From contig JAFQLQ010000045.1 of assembly GCA_017414505.1 (NCBI GenBank), forward strand, positions 1 through 64,000: a stretch of 64,000 nt of DNA. The letters are read 5' to 3'. The translations under genes were made by a program, and so were the position numbers. The notes beneath the pieces were generated by a model, which was given only the letters and a program-made list of their open reading frames with translations, made no database searches and had not been told where the DNA came from. Below are positions 8,685-18,368 of this stretch, one piece after another. The stretch's first letter is position 1. Each line of letters opens with the position of its first letter. The DNA is from Clostridia bacterium. Its GTDB lineage: Bacteria > Bacillota > Clostridia > UMGS1840 > HGM11507.

Positions 8685-10010
8685 ATGAAACAAAAAGAGG
8701 CAATTCGTGATGCTAAAAGCCTTGGTATTTATAAAATGCTAATCCTTGGCTTACAGCATATGTTTGCTATGTTCGGTGCAACTATCCTTGTTCCGATTCT
8801 GGTAAACACTTATTTTGAGGGTGAGGGGCTTTCCATTCAGGTTACACTTATCTGTGCCGGACTTGGAACATTGTTCTTCCATCTTTGTTCAAAGCTTAAG
8901 GTTCCTGCATTTTTAGGTTCGTCTTTTGCTTTTTTGGGCGGTTTCCAAACCGTTGCTCAGCTTGATTCCGGTATTTTTGCCGGTATGACTATGGGCGAAA
9001 AATTACCGTATGCGTGCGGTGGTATTGTTGTGGCAGGTATTTTATATCTTGTGCTTGCGCTTGTTATTAAGCTTGTTGGCATTAAGAGAGTTATGAAATT
9101 TCTTCCGCCTGTTGTTACCGGCCCAATTATTATTTGTATAGGTCTTTCATTGGCACCATCTGCAATTTCAAACGCTTCTGCCAACTGGCTTTTAGCGTTT
9201 ATTGCACTGGCTACCATAATTATATTTAACATCTGGGGTAAGGGAATGTTTAAAATTATTCCTATTCTGATGGGTGTTGTTATTTCCTATGTTGCGGCTG
9301 TTATTATGAACGCTGTTGGTATGACAAATGCTGACGGAAGCGCAATTCTTAATTTTGCAAGCGTAGGAGAAGCAGGCTGGGTTGGATTACCGCCTTTCCA
9401 GATTTGTAAGTTTGATATAACTGCAATACTTGTTATGGCTCCTATCGCTCTTGCAACTATGATGGAACACATTGGCGATATTTCTGCTATTTCTGCAACT
9501 GTTGGCGAAAACTTTATTAAAGATCCCGGTCTTCACAGAACATTGATTGGTGACGGCGTTGCAACAGCTCTTGCAGCTTTGTTTGGCGGACCTGCTAACA
9601 CTACTTACGGTGAAAATACAGGTGTTCTTGAACTAAGTAAGGTTTACGATCCCAAGGTTATTCGTCTTGCAGCGATTTATGCTATTGTACTTAGCTTTAT
9701 TCCTAAAATTTCAGGGGTTATCGCATCTGTACCCTCCTCTATTATCGGAGGTGTAAGCTTCATACTTTACGGTATGATTTCTGCTGTCGGAGTAAGAAAC
9801 GTTGTTGAAAATAAGGTTGATTTCACAAAATCCAGAAACCTTATTATTGCGGCGGTTATTCTTGTTTGCGGACTTGGATTTTCAAGCGGTATAACATTCA
9901 GTATTGCCGGTGTTCCCGTTACTCTTACAGGTCTTGCAGTTGCTGCTCTTGCCGGAATTATTTTAAATGCAATTCTTCCCGGAAAAGATTACGAATTTGA
10001 TGCTGAATAA
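8685..10010 (+). CDS. uraA: Uracil permease (nucleobase:cation symporter-2 family)
   Basis: This 441-residue integral membrane protein should take up uracil with protons. It has the NCS2 pattern of about 14 hydrophobic segments. UraA-type residues include MFGATILVP in the first membrane helix, MMEHIGDISA in the middle (the conserved Glu-His region) and NTTYGENTGVLELSKVY in the signature segment. The UraA/PyrP branch fits better than xanthine or urate carriers because of the GENTGV context. It is monocistronic, with its own promoter, a leader hairpin and a strong shared terminator with the convergent response regulator. The pyrimidine biosynthesis genes are not nearby. Confidence 0.88.
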   Translation: MKQKEAIRDAKSLGIYKMLILGLQHMFAMFGATILVPILVNTYFEGEGLSIQVTLICAGLGTLFFHLCSKLKVPAFLGSSFAFLGGFQTVAQLDSGIFAGMTMGEKLPYACGGIVVAGILYLVLALVIKLVGIKRVMKFLPPVVTGPIIICIGLSLAPSAISNASANWLLAFIALATIIIFNIWGKGMFKIIPILMGVVISYVAAVIMNAVGMTNADGSAILNFASVGEAGWVGLPPFQICKFDITAILVMAPIALATMMEHIGDISAISATVGENFIKDPGLHRTLIGDGVATALAALFGGPANTTYGENTGVLELSKVYDPKVIRLAAIYAIVLSFIPKISGVIASVPSSIIGGVSFILYGMISAVGVRNVVENKVDFTKSRNLIIAAVILVCGLGFSSGITFSIAGVPVTLTGLAVAALAGIILNAILPGKDYEFDAE

Positions 10011-10018
10011 TTAAAGTT

Positions 10019-10053
10019 AAAGGTGCAGAACCAAGCGTTCTGCACCTTTCTTA
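10019..10053. terminator. Bidirectional terminator between uraA and the response regulator
   Basis: A 13-bp stem (AAAGGTGCAGAAC/GTTCTGCACCTTT) has a five-base loop and sits between the two converging genes. Confidence 0.85.
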
Positions 10054-11502
10054 TTCTTTTCTTACACTGCTTGCTGTAAAACCGTAGTATTTTTTAAATA
10101 CTCTGCTGAAATGATGGGGATCTATAAAGCCTACCTCTTCGGCTATTTCGTGTATTTTTTTATCACTGTGTTCCAGTTCTTCCATTGCTTTTTCCATACG
10201 GACTCTCAGCACATAGTCCTTGAAATTTTCATTGGTGTATTTTTTGAAAAAAGTGCTGAAATAATAAGTGTTTTTATACGCCATTTTTGCAACCGATTCC
10301 ACAGTTAAATTTTCGTTGAGATGACTGTGTATATATTCGGTTATAAGCTTTATTTCAAAACTGTTTCTCACACTTTTACTGTCGCTGTTCTGATTCGTTA
10401 TATCGTTTATCATTTCATAAAGAAATTCTTTTATTCTGATATTTCTTTTACATTCTTTTATAAATCCCAGCGTTGCCTCGGGTGAATATTTATCCATAAG
10501 TGATGTATCCGAGATAAGCTTTCTTAGTTTATCTACCACCGAATAAAACTGAATTACAGCAATATCACGCACACCGCCGCTTGCATTTAGAATCATTTTC
10601 GTAAAATTTTCAAGCTCTTCAAAGGCAGATTTTGTATCTCCGCGATGCACTTCTGAGAAAATTCGCTCGGAAACAGCGCTTGCATCATATGTACCGGATG
10701 GACATAAGTGATTTCTGTCCTCTTCGGAATATACTTTGTTTTCATCAAAAAAGAACGACATTTCAAGTGCACGGCAGGCTGAATTGTAGGAATGTACTAT
10801 TCCGTTAAAGCCTCTGTATGGCTCGCCAACTGCATAATCAGCGGATATTCCTGCTTTTTCCAGAAGGAGTTTTGCATAATTAAGCGCTTTTGCAAAGTTG
10901 TTTTCCGAACCGGAAAACGGGAAAACTATGCAGATATGTGCCTTGTACCTTAAAAGCATACAGGATTCGGGCATTGTATTATTAACAAATGCTTCAAGAG
11001 TGGGAACATCGGAGGTGTTTTCGCATTCGGCAATCACAACTCTGTAATGAGTGCTGGAAGCATTATCCTCTTCAACAGGAAAATCCATATTATAGAGAGC
11101 ATTACTGCTTTTTTTAGTAATTATTTCGTTGTGAAGCTTTTTAACAAGGGAAATGAGTGCAGAAGGATCCACCGGCTTTATAAGATATTCGGAAACTCCG
11201 TAGGTCATTGCTTCTCGTGCGTATTCAAAATCCTTGTAACCGCTTATAAGCACAAAAAGAGGCTTGTTCGGCATATTGCTGCATTGCTTTATAATTTCAA
11301 GACCGGAAAGCTTCGGCATACAAATATCGGTTATAACAAGGTTAGGCTGCTCGGTTTCTATGATTCTTTTTAGTTCTTCACCATCACTTGCTGTTCCGCA
11401 GATTTCTGTTTTATCCTTAAGCTCGCCTAAAATTTTGCAAAAGCTTCTTAAAATAATTTTTTCATCATCAGCAATGGCAATTTTTATTTTCATTCCTTTC
11501 AT
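10051..11502 (-). CDS. Response regulator with AraC-type DNA-binding domain (YesN-like)
   Basis: This 483-residue regulator has an N-terminal receiver domain (IADDEK at 10-15; phosphoacceptor Asp59 in VITDICMPK; KPVD near residue 112). A long middle region of unassigned fold follows, then a C-terminal AraC/XylS double helix-turn-helix (about 385-483, ending IDPHHFSRVFKKYYG). This YesN architecture usually pairs with YesM-type kinases and controls nearby carbohydrate genes. It starts one base after the kinase stop, so the pair is one operon. The first ATG is preferred because AGGAGAGG precedes it at proper spacing. Likely targets are the divergent surface glycan genes from 13500 on. Confidence 0.9.
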   Translation of the reverse strand: MKGMKIKIAIADDEKIILRSFCKILGELKDKTEICGTASDGEELKRIIETEQPNLVITDICMPKLSGLEIIKQCSNMPNKPLFVLISGYKDFEYAREAMTYGVSEYLIKPVDPSALISLVKKLHNEIITKKSSNALYNMDFPVEEDNASSTHYRVVIAECENTSDVPTLEAFVNNTMPESCMLLRYKAHICIVFPFSGSENNFAKALNYAKLLLEKAGISADYAVGEPYRGFNGIVHSYNSACRALEMSFFFDENKVYSEEDRNHLCPSGTYDASAVSERIFSEVHRGDTKSAFEELENFTKMILNASGGVRDIAVIQFYSVVDKLRKLISDTSLMDKYSPEATLGFIKECKRNIRIKEFLYEMINDITNQNSDSKSVRNSFEIKLITEYIHSHLNENLTVESVAKMAYKNTYYFSTFFKKYTNENFKDYVLRVRMEKAMEELEHSDKKIHEIAEEVGFIDPHHFSRVFKKYYGFTASSVRKE

Positions 11503-11503
11503 A

Positions 11504-13273
11504 TTACTTCGCCTCTCCTTTTTCCGACATAGGTATTTTTAATCTTATGCTTGTTCCCAGCTCCTTAAAGCTTTCGATTTCTGCGTTAAACTGCGGACCG
11601 TAAAAGAATTGCAGTCTTCTGCATACATTTTTAAGACCTATATTTTCGGATTTTGTATCTTTTTCTTCGCTTTCAAGCTGTTTGCGCAGTTTTAACAGAT
11701 GTTCCTCGTCCATTCCGTTTCCGTTATCCACTATGTCAATTATAAGAATTTTATCGGAGGAAAGCATAATATTTACGCTTATAACAAGCTTTCTTTCCGG
11801 ATTGTATCCGTGTTTTACGGCGTTTTCTATAAGCGGCTGAAGAACAAATTTCATAATTTTGTATTCCTTTAAGGAATCCGCAATATTTATATTTAAAAGT
11901 ATGTTTTCTTCATAGCGCATATTTACAAACGTAAAATAGTGGTGTACTATATCTATTTCTTCGCGGATAGTTACAAAATCGTTGTTGTCCGAAAGCATAT
12001 ACCGAAGCTGTGATGCAAGGGATATAATCATTGAGCTTACCTGACTTGCATTCTGCTCTATGGCAGTTGCGTTAATGAGCTCCAGCATATTATAAAGAAA
12101 ATGCGGATTAATCTGCATTTTAAGAGCGTTCAGCTCGGCTTCCTTCTGCTTGATTCTGGCACTGTAGGTCTGGCGGATATGCATATCAAGGTCGTCTAAC
12201 ATTTCGTTTACTCCGGATGCAATCTGTGAAAGTTCGGTTACCTTTTCTTCCGTCAGACGAATGTTTAATTTTCCGTTTCTTATGGTGTGCATCTGTTTAA
12301 CCATACGTGTTACGGGTGCTGAAAGCAATTTTGAATAAAAAAGTGAAAGCAGAATAAGTATGGCAGCTATAAAGAGTAAAGTAATGTAGAAAATCTGCTG
12401 TATCATATCTGTTTCAGAGGTAAGGTCGCTTCGGTTAACTCTCATTAACAGTTTCCAGACATTGCAGATATCTGTTTCTATATAAAAAGTATCCGGTCGT
12501 GGAAGACTGTTGGAAAAATCGTGCTCCAGTGTATAAACAGGTGCACCGTTTGTATCTATGTAGGTATCAATATCCCTTGCATGGCTTGAGTATATACAGA
12601 AGTTATTTTTATCCGTCATGGTAATATGAACATTTTTTTCACCGTTTTGCAGAAGCTTGCTGAAGTAGGTGGGGTTGATATCGACTATAATTGAGCCGGC
12701 ATATTCATTTTCGTTGTAGAAATTTTTAGCTACACTTATAACGTATTCGTTCATATTGTTGAAATACCCCTGCGAATGATGCAAGGGAAGTGCCGATGCA
12801 TCTGCTCCGAGAGCCTTTATTTCGTTTATCAGTTCACCGTTTGAAAACTCGTATTCCAGATAGGGATATTTTTTGTATCTGGACATATGCTCCCATGCTC
12901 CGGAGGCGTTTACTGCAATTACATTTTCTGTGTTTACGTTGGTTTGCAGAAGTATGTTCATAAGCATCTGCAGACTTTCGTTGCTTTTTTCGTCCTCGAT
13001 AGAAGAAAGTAAATCGGGAATTCTTGCAGACGGCATATAGTTTTGCAGAGAATCCAACTGTGCAGTCATCGCAGTTATATCATTGGTGACAGTTTCACGG
13101 AAATTTTGCTGAGTATTTCTCAGATATTCAATTGTACGGGTTTGAATAAATCCGGAAAAATAGCTGAATCCGAACATACCAAGAAGTAATATGGGAATAA
13201 GCCCAATGGTGATGTAGGACAGGATAATTCTTCCGGACATACTGTATCTTAAATCGGAAAATCTTTTTTTCAT
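11504..13273 (-). CDS. Sensor histidine kinase, YesM-like (HAMP, His_kinase, HATPase)
   Basis: This 589-residue membrane kinase has a first membrane helix at about 16-38, an extracellular sensor region to about 295, a second helix at about 297-318, a HAMP domain to about 375, the His_kinase domain with the phosphoacceptor motif INPHFLYN near 395, and a C-terminal ATPase domain (ENAVKHGY, DNGNGM, GLKNVCRRL). This is the LytS/YesM class, whose members often sense extracellular sugars either directly or through a solute-binding protein. No solute-binding protein is nearby, so direct sensing is possible. It shares an operon with the response regulator and is read divergently from the DUF6259-like gene. 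Confidence 0.92.
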   Translation of the reverse strand: MKKRFSDLRYSMSGRIILSYITIGLIPILLLGMFGFSYFSGFIQTRTIEYLRNTQQNFRETVTNDITAMTAQLDSLQNYMPSARIPDLLSSIEDEKSNESLQMLMNILLQTNVNTENVIAVNASGAWEHMSRYKKYPYLEYEFSNGELINEIKALGADASALPLHHSQGYFNNMNEYVISVAKNFYNENEYAGSIIVDINPTYFSKLLQNGEKNVHITMTDKNNFCIYSSHARDIDTYIDTNGAPVYTLEHDFSNSLPRPDTFYIETDICNVWKLLMRVNRSDLTSETDMIQQIFYITLLFIAAILILLSLFYSKLLSAPVTRMVKQMHTIRNGKLNIRLTEEKVTELSQIASGVNEMLDDLDMHIRQTYSARIKQKEAELNALKMQINPHFLYNMLELINATAIEQNASQVSSMIISLASQLRYMLSDNNDFVTIREEIDIVHHYFTFVNMRYEENILLNINIADSLKEYKIMKFVLQPLIENAVKHGYNPERKLVISVNIMLSSDKILIIDIVDNGNGMDEEHLLKLRKQLESEEKDTKSENIGLKNVCRRLQFFYGPQFNAEIESFKELGTSIRLKIPMSEKGEAK

Positions 13274-13387
13274 ATTTTTTCTCCTGATATAAATAAATCC
13301 AGGTTAATTATAGCACCCTTTTTTAAATAAAACAATGGATATTTTTAAAAAAAGTGGATATTTTTAAGATTTTTATTTTGATTTGGC

Positions 13388-13443
13388 AAACACAGTATTT
13401 TACTTGTGTTTAAACAACAAAAAATGTCAATGGACAATTTGTC
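13388..13443 (+). promoter_or_regulatory. Candidate operator region between the two-component system and the surface glycan genes
   Basis: Two inverted repeats lie here: AAACACA/TGTGTTT (13388-13394 and 13405-13411, 10-base spacer) and GACAA-T-TTGTC (13433-13443). TGTC at 13425-13428 also faces GACA at 13433-13436. They are 57-112 bases before the DUF6259-like gene and upstream of the divergent kinase gene. The usual -35/-10 match here is weak, which would suit activator control. Confidence 0.4.
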
Positions 13444-13499
13444 TGCAAGGTTGTAAAATGATATATAGTAGGTAAGTTGTATAAAATGGAGAGTTTACA

Positions 13500-15626
13500 A
13501 TGAAATTAAGTTATAAAGATGTGTCTTTGATTTTTGATGCGGATAAAGGTAAAATTATTTCTCTTAATGACGGAAAAAAAGAATATATTTCAACACCTGT
13601 TTCTCTTTTTAAAATATCTCTGCGTAACGAGAACGGTGAACAGCTTTTTGAAGAGTCGGAAACTATGAAAATGACGGCTTCTTCAGAAACAGAAAATCAG
13701 ATTACTGCCCGTTATGACGGTGATTTTTGCACTGCAGAAATAAAAATAGAAACAGACGATAAAATTTCGTGGTTTATAAAGATAAAGCCAAGGAAGGATT
13801 TAATTGCTGAATGGGTGAATTATCCTCAGATTGCTGTTCCTGATGATTTATCGGAGGATGGATATAATATCCTCTGGGGCTTTAATGAAGGTGTGCTTGT
13901 AGACAGTATGGAGGAAAGGGAGCTTAATTTTGCTTACATAGAGCCCGAATACCCTTCAAAGGGGCTTATGGGACTTTATCCTGCTGTTGTTGAAACACAG
14001 TTTATGGCATATTTCAGCAAAGAATCGGGACTTTATATTGGTGCTCATGATATCGAAGATTGCCTTAAAGGTGTTGATTTTTACAGAACTGATAAAGGCG
14101 GTATTTTACTGGAAATACGTAATTTCTGCGGATGCCGTACAGGAGAAGAATACTGTATGCCTTATCCGGTTGTTGTTCAGTTTTTTAAAGGACAATGGCA
14201 GGATGCTGCGGAAATTTACCGTAAATGGTTTGACGAAAATAAAAAAGATGATTATGTGCCGATTCTTAAAAATAAAAAATTACCGGAATGGTACGGAGAA
14301 TCCCCGGTTGTTATAACATATCCTGTGCGCGGAACTCATGATATGGATATTATGACTCCAAACGCAATGTTTCCTTATATAAATGCAATGAAGCACGTTG
14401 AACGACTTGAGAAGGAGCTGGAGAGCAGAATTCTGGTGCTTCTGATGCACTGGGAAGGTACTGCGCCTTGGGCACCGCCTTATGTGTGGCCTCCGTTTGG
14501 CGGAGAGGACGAACTTAAAAAGTTTATAGATGCGCTTCATGAAAGAGGCGACGTTCTTGGTGTGTATTGCAGCGGAATTGGCTGGACTGTTAAAAGTAAT
14601 GTTGATGATTATGAAACATCAGAGCAGTTTGAAAGGGAAAATTTAAAAGAGGAAATGTGTTTATCGCCTAAGCAAACACTTCCGTATTCAAATATATGTA
14701 CAAATCAGAGGGTTGGTTATGATTTATGTCCTTCCCGTAAATTTACGGTGGACACTTTAACAGACCAGGTTGAAAAAATGGTTGGCGCAGGAATTGATTA
14801 TATCCAGCTGCTCGACCAGAATCACGGAGGAACTCCTTATTTTTGCTACAGCAAAAATCACGGACATCCTCCTGTTCCCGGAAAATGGCAGGTAGATGCT
14901 ATGAAAGAAATTTTATCCGGTATTACCGCAAAGTCGGGAAAAGTTTTATTCGGATGCGAGTCTGCTGCTGCCGAGGCGTATGCGCCTTATCTGCTTTTCA
15001 GCGACAACAGATTTGAGCTTAATTATGTTGTAGGAAAACAGGTTCCTGTATATGCATATATTCTGCATGAATATCTTAATAATTTTATGGGAAATCAGGT
15101 TTGCGCAGGCATCTGGCTTGACCATGATAACGCACCCGGCAATATTTACGAAAGAATAGCTTATTCTTTCTCTGCCGGTGATATGCTTACACTTGTTCTT
15201 GACCAGTTTGGCGAAATTACGTGGAACTGGGGTGAGCTTACAACAACCACAATGCCGTCTCAGGAAAATGTGAAAATTCTTGTGCGTAATCTTAACAGCT
15301 GGAGAAGAGGTTACGGTAAAAAATATCTGCACACAGGACGTATGACAAAGGGCTTTGAAATTGAGTGCGGTGTGAATGAATTTGCAAGAGTTGATTTGCC
15401 GTCCCTTAAGCGGAGCGCTCTTCACACTTCTTCCTGGATTTCGCACGAAAATACTTTCGGGCAGTTTGTAATTAATTATAATGACAGGGCAGAAAAATTC
15501 AGTGTAACACTTCCTGACGATGGATATAAGCTTGTTTTTGCCAACGGAACCCGCAAAGAGCTTAATGCAGGAGTAAATACAATAAGCATAGAGGCTTTTT
15601 CAGCAGTTTTTATTGAAAGGAAATAA
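13500..15626 (+). CDS. Putative glycosidase, DUF6259-like TIM-barrel protein
   Basis: This 708-residue protein has no signal peptide. An N-terminal beta-sandwich-like region (about 1-240) is followed by a TIM-barrel-like segment (LVLLMHWEGTAPWAPP, GVYCSGIGW, GIDYIQLLDQNHGG, VLFGCESAAA, NQVCAGIWLDHD) and a C-terminal beta domain (about 620-708). That arrangement resembles alpha-galactosidase or GH101-like clans and matches what I recall of DUF6259 proteins. The acidic residues in the LLDQN and GCESAA strands are candidate catalytic groups. It starts with GGAGAG before the ATG and heads the surface glycan run, so it is probably regulated with it. Substrate and reaction are unknown; the family assignment is from memory. 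Confidence 0.6.
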   Translation: MKLSYKDVSLIFDADKGKIISLNDGKKEYISTPVSLFKISLRNENGEQLFEESETMKMTASSETENQITARYDGDFCTAEIKIETDDKISWFIKIKPRKDLIAEWVNYPQIAVPDDLSEDGYNILWGFNEGVLVDSMEERELNFAYIEPEYPSKGLMGLYPAVVETQFMAYFSKESGLYIGAHDIEDCLKGVDFYRTDKGGILLEIRNFCGCRTGEEYCMPYPVVVQFFKGQWQDAAEIYRKWFDENKKDDYVPILKNKKLPEWYGESPVVITYPVRGTHDMDIMTPNAMFPYINAMKHVERLEKELESRILVLLMHWEGTAPWAPPYVWPPFGGEDELKKFIDALHERGDVLGVYCSGIGWTVKSNVDDYETSEQFERENLKEEMCLSPKQTLPYSNICTNQRVGYDLCPSRKFTVDTLTDQVEKMVGAGIDYIQLLDQNHGGTPYFCYSKNHGHPPVPGKWQVDAMKEILSGITAKSGKVLFGCESAAAEAYAPYLLFSDNRFELNYVVGKQVPVYAYILHEYLNNFMGNQVCAGIWLDHDNAPGNIYERIAYSFSAGDMLTLVLDQFGEITWNWGELTTTTMPSQENVKILVRNLNSWRRGYGKKYLHTGRMTKGFEIECGVNEFARVDLPSLKRSALHTSSWISHENTFGQFVINYNDRAEKFSVTLPDDGYKLVFANGTRKELNAGVNTISIEAFSAVFIERK

Positions 15627-15673
15627 AACAGTTAAATGTTTTTATATAAATATATTTTGTAGGAGGATTTCAG

Positions 15674-18343
15674 ATGAAATTAAAATTTATGGCAATAATG
15701 CTCGCTGTTTTGATGATTATATCACAAACTCAGGCATTTGCGGCAACTGAGTTATCGGATAAGGTGACGGGTGAGCTTAAGGCTTTCGGCATCTTAAAAG
15801 GTGATGAAAACGGAGAGCTGAATCTTGAAGAAAATATCACACGTGCGGAATTTACTGCAATGGCGGTTCGCACACTTGGCATAGACGACTGGTCTTATTC
15901 GGTTTTTTCATTTAATGATGTTGCATCCGATGCATGGTACTATGAGGATGTTATGCGGCTTGTTATGACCGGTTCTATTGCAGGTGTAGGCAACGGTATG
16001 TTCGGGCCTGATGAGCCTATCACAAGAGATCAGGCGGCTAAAATAATTGTTGCATCACTTGGATATACTTACCTTGCAGATGAAAGAGGCGGTTATCCTA
16101 CCGGCTATCTTGCTACGGCAGGTCAGCTTGGAATTTTTGACAAAACATCAATCGACAATGAAAATCTTACAAGAGGCGATGTAGCAAGAATGCTTTACAA
16201 CAGTCTTGATGTTCCTCTTATGGAAAAATTGCATTCCGGCAATGACGATAAATTTGTAGTTGGCGAGTCAACTCTTCGTGATGTGCATATTTATTCTGAT
16301 TCGGACGGTCTTTTTGTAAAACAGAGAGGTATTGTAACTGCAACTCCCGAAGCATGGCTTATAAAACCGTATCCGGGAATTGAAAACAATCAGGTTGTTA
16401 TTGACGATGTTCTGATGAATGCAGGAAACACCAATGCCGGTATGTATCTTGGTATGGAAGTTGATTATTATGTATCGGCTGACGACCAGACCGGCCCTTA
16501 TACCTTACAGCACGTTGTTCCTACCGACCACAACAAGATTTACACATTTACAGAAAAAGATTACGAGGGAAAAAACAGCTCCGGTATAATGTACGAAACA
16601 GAAACCGGTACAAAAACAATTAAGCTGGACGGCTTCTGCAGTCTTGTACGTAACTTCAGACCAATTCCGAGCCCGTCAGATTCTGACTACGCTCTTGACA
16701 GAGGTTCTGTAAAAATTATAGATAACAATGCAGACGGAAGCTTCGACTATGTGTTTATAGAAGAATTTGAAAGTGTAATGGTTGACAGTATTACAGAAAA
16801 CGGAATTCGTCTTGACAGCACAACTCCTTTTATGGGTGTTAACTACATAAATCTTGAAGAAAACGACAACATAAGCTATTTCCTTACCGACAGTGATGGA
16901 AATGCAATCGGAATTGACCAGCTTTCTGAGGGTGATGTGTTAAGTATTGTTTCGGATGATGCAACCGTTGTGAAAATGATAAAGGGAAGCAAGCCTTCTG
17001 TTACCGGTACGGTTAATGCACTTTCCGAAAGTGATAATATTATTACAATAGACGATGAAAATTATTACCTTGAAAATAACGTTCCTTTTGATATTTCAAT
17101 TGGCGATATCAGTAAGTTTTCTTTCAACTTCAGAGGTGAAATTGCTTTTGTTGACATTGCTCAGTATGTAGATTTATACGGACGTATTTTAGGAGCAAAG
17201 GAATCTTTTTCAGAGGATGCAAAAGTAAGAATGGTTATTCCCGGAAGCTTCAGCTACGATATCAAGGTTGATGATTCTGAAGAGGACAACACAACAGAAA
17301 CCCCCATTCTTAAAGGTGCAAATTCGGCAGTTAAAACAATAAAGCTTGCTCCTAAGGTTAACGTTTACGGAACAAGAATGGAATCAGCCGCCGCTGTAAG
17401 ACAGCTTGCAGAAGGCGAAATAGTTCGATACAGTATTAATTCGGCAGGTGAAATAACAGATATTGAAGCTCCCGAAATTACCGGAAGCGATGTAATGGTT
17501 AAATCGCAGAAACGTTACTACAACGGATATGAACAGATTTTCGGAGGTATAAATGCAGGTGCTTTTGCGGTAGAGAGTACAACCAGCGTTCTTTGTATTC
17601 CCGATGATTCCGGAATAGAAAAAGAAGATGACTATCTTGCATCGGTTGAAATCTTAAACGGCAGTGCGTACATAGTTAACGGATACGACCTTATTTCTGA
17701 AAACGAAGTTGCCCGCCTTATTGTTATAAAGGTTCCTTTAAGATACGAAACTGCAACCGGTTCGGAGGAACAGGCAGAAGCGATTTTGGAAAAAGCAGTT
17801 GAGGTTCTTGATGAAAACGGAGATGCCGTAAGCAAGCTTATCTACTGGCAGGACGGCGTAAGAAAGGAAACGGAAACAGAAGCCGGATGCAATCATCAGA
17901 GTCTTCAGCCGGGGGATGTATTCCTGATGTCCATAGGTGTAACAAGCGGAAAAATAGCTAATATTCAGCGTCTTGCACGTCTTAAAAATCTTCAGCCGGG
18001 TGTTATAAGTCTTGGAAACAACAATGTAAGCAATATTCTTGGCGGTTATCTTAACATGGGATATCCGGTTTCGGTTGAATACGGCAAAATAAATGACCTT
18101 AATTACCGCCGTACCGATGTTATAACTCTTGGTATGGATAAGGATAATGTTTCGCAGAAAACATTTGATATCAATGTTCGTAACACGCCGGATATATATG
18201 TATATTATAAAAATTCAAACCGTATTGCTCCCGGGGATACGGGAATGATTTCTCCGAGAAGTTTCGGCTCGGAAAACAACGAAATGGTGCTTGTTTATGA
18301 AAAATATTTAAGTCCCCGTTTGGTTGTTATAGTTAAGGAATAA
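15674..18343 (+). CDS. N-terminal SLH-domain surface protein of unknown function
   Basis: This 889-residue protein has a signal peptide (residues 1-23, ending QAFA). About three SLH repeats follow at 30-200 (ITRAEFTAMAVR, ITRDQAAKIIV, LTRGDVARML), which bind secondary wall polymers. The remaining 690 residues form a beta-rich region without a domain I can name. The N-terminal position of the SLH block differs from the two downstream genes, where it is C-terminal, and resembles true S-layer or outer-structural proteins. It starts with TAGGAGG, 47 bases after the putative glycosidase gene and 25 bases before the next gene, so the three are probably co-transcribed. A scaffold or glycan-binding role is inference. 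Confidence 0.85.
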   Translation: MKLKFMAIMLAVLMIISQTQAFAATELSDKVTGELKAFGILKGDENGELNLEENITRAEFTAMAVRTLGIDDWSYSVFSFNDVASDAWYYEDVMRLVMTGSIAGVGNGMFGPDEPITRDQAAKIIVASLGYTYLADERGGYPTGYLATAGQLGIFDKTSIDNENLTRGDVARMLYNSLDVPLMEKLHSGNDDKFVVGESTLRDVHIYSDSDGLFVKQRGIVTATPEAWLIKPYPGIENNQVVIDDVLMNAGNTNAGMYLGMEVDYYVSADDQTGPYTLQHVVPTDHNKIYTFTEKDYEGKNSSGIMYETETGTKTIKLDGFCSLVRNFRPIPSPSDSDYALDRGSVKIIDNNADGSFDYVFIEEFESVMVDSITENGIRLDSTTPFMGVNYINLEENDNISYFLTDSDGNAIGIDQLSEGDVLSIVSDDATVVKMIKGSKPSVTGTVNALSESDNIITIDDENYYLENNVPFDISIGDISKFSFNFRGEIAFVDIAQYVDLYGRILGAKESFSEDAKVRMVIPGSFSYDIKVDDSEEDNTTETPILKGANSAVKTIKLAPKVNVYGTRMESAAAVRQLAEGEIVRYSINSAGEITDIEAPEITGSDVMVKSQKRYYNGYEQIFGGINAGAFAVESTTSVLCIPDDSGIEKEDDYLASVEILNGSAYIVNGYDLISENEVARLIVIKVPLRYETATGSEEQAEAILEKAVEVLDENGDAVSKLIYWQDGVRKETETEAGCNHQSLQPGDVFLMSIGVTSGKIANIQRLARLKNLQPGVISLGNNNVSNILGGYLNMGYPVSVEYGKINDLNYRRTDVITLGMDKDNVSQKTFDINVRNTPDIYVYYKNSNRIAPGDTGMISPRSFGSENNEMVLVYEKYLSPRLVVIVKE

Positions 18344-18368
18344 GAAAATTTTAAAAGGAGAAATTTAT

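Noticed and set aside
14946-15446. 166-codon frame on the minus strand inside the DUF6259-like gene
   Set aside because: It is the antisense shadow of a long coding frame, is rich in Cys and His, and has no ribosome binding site.
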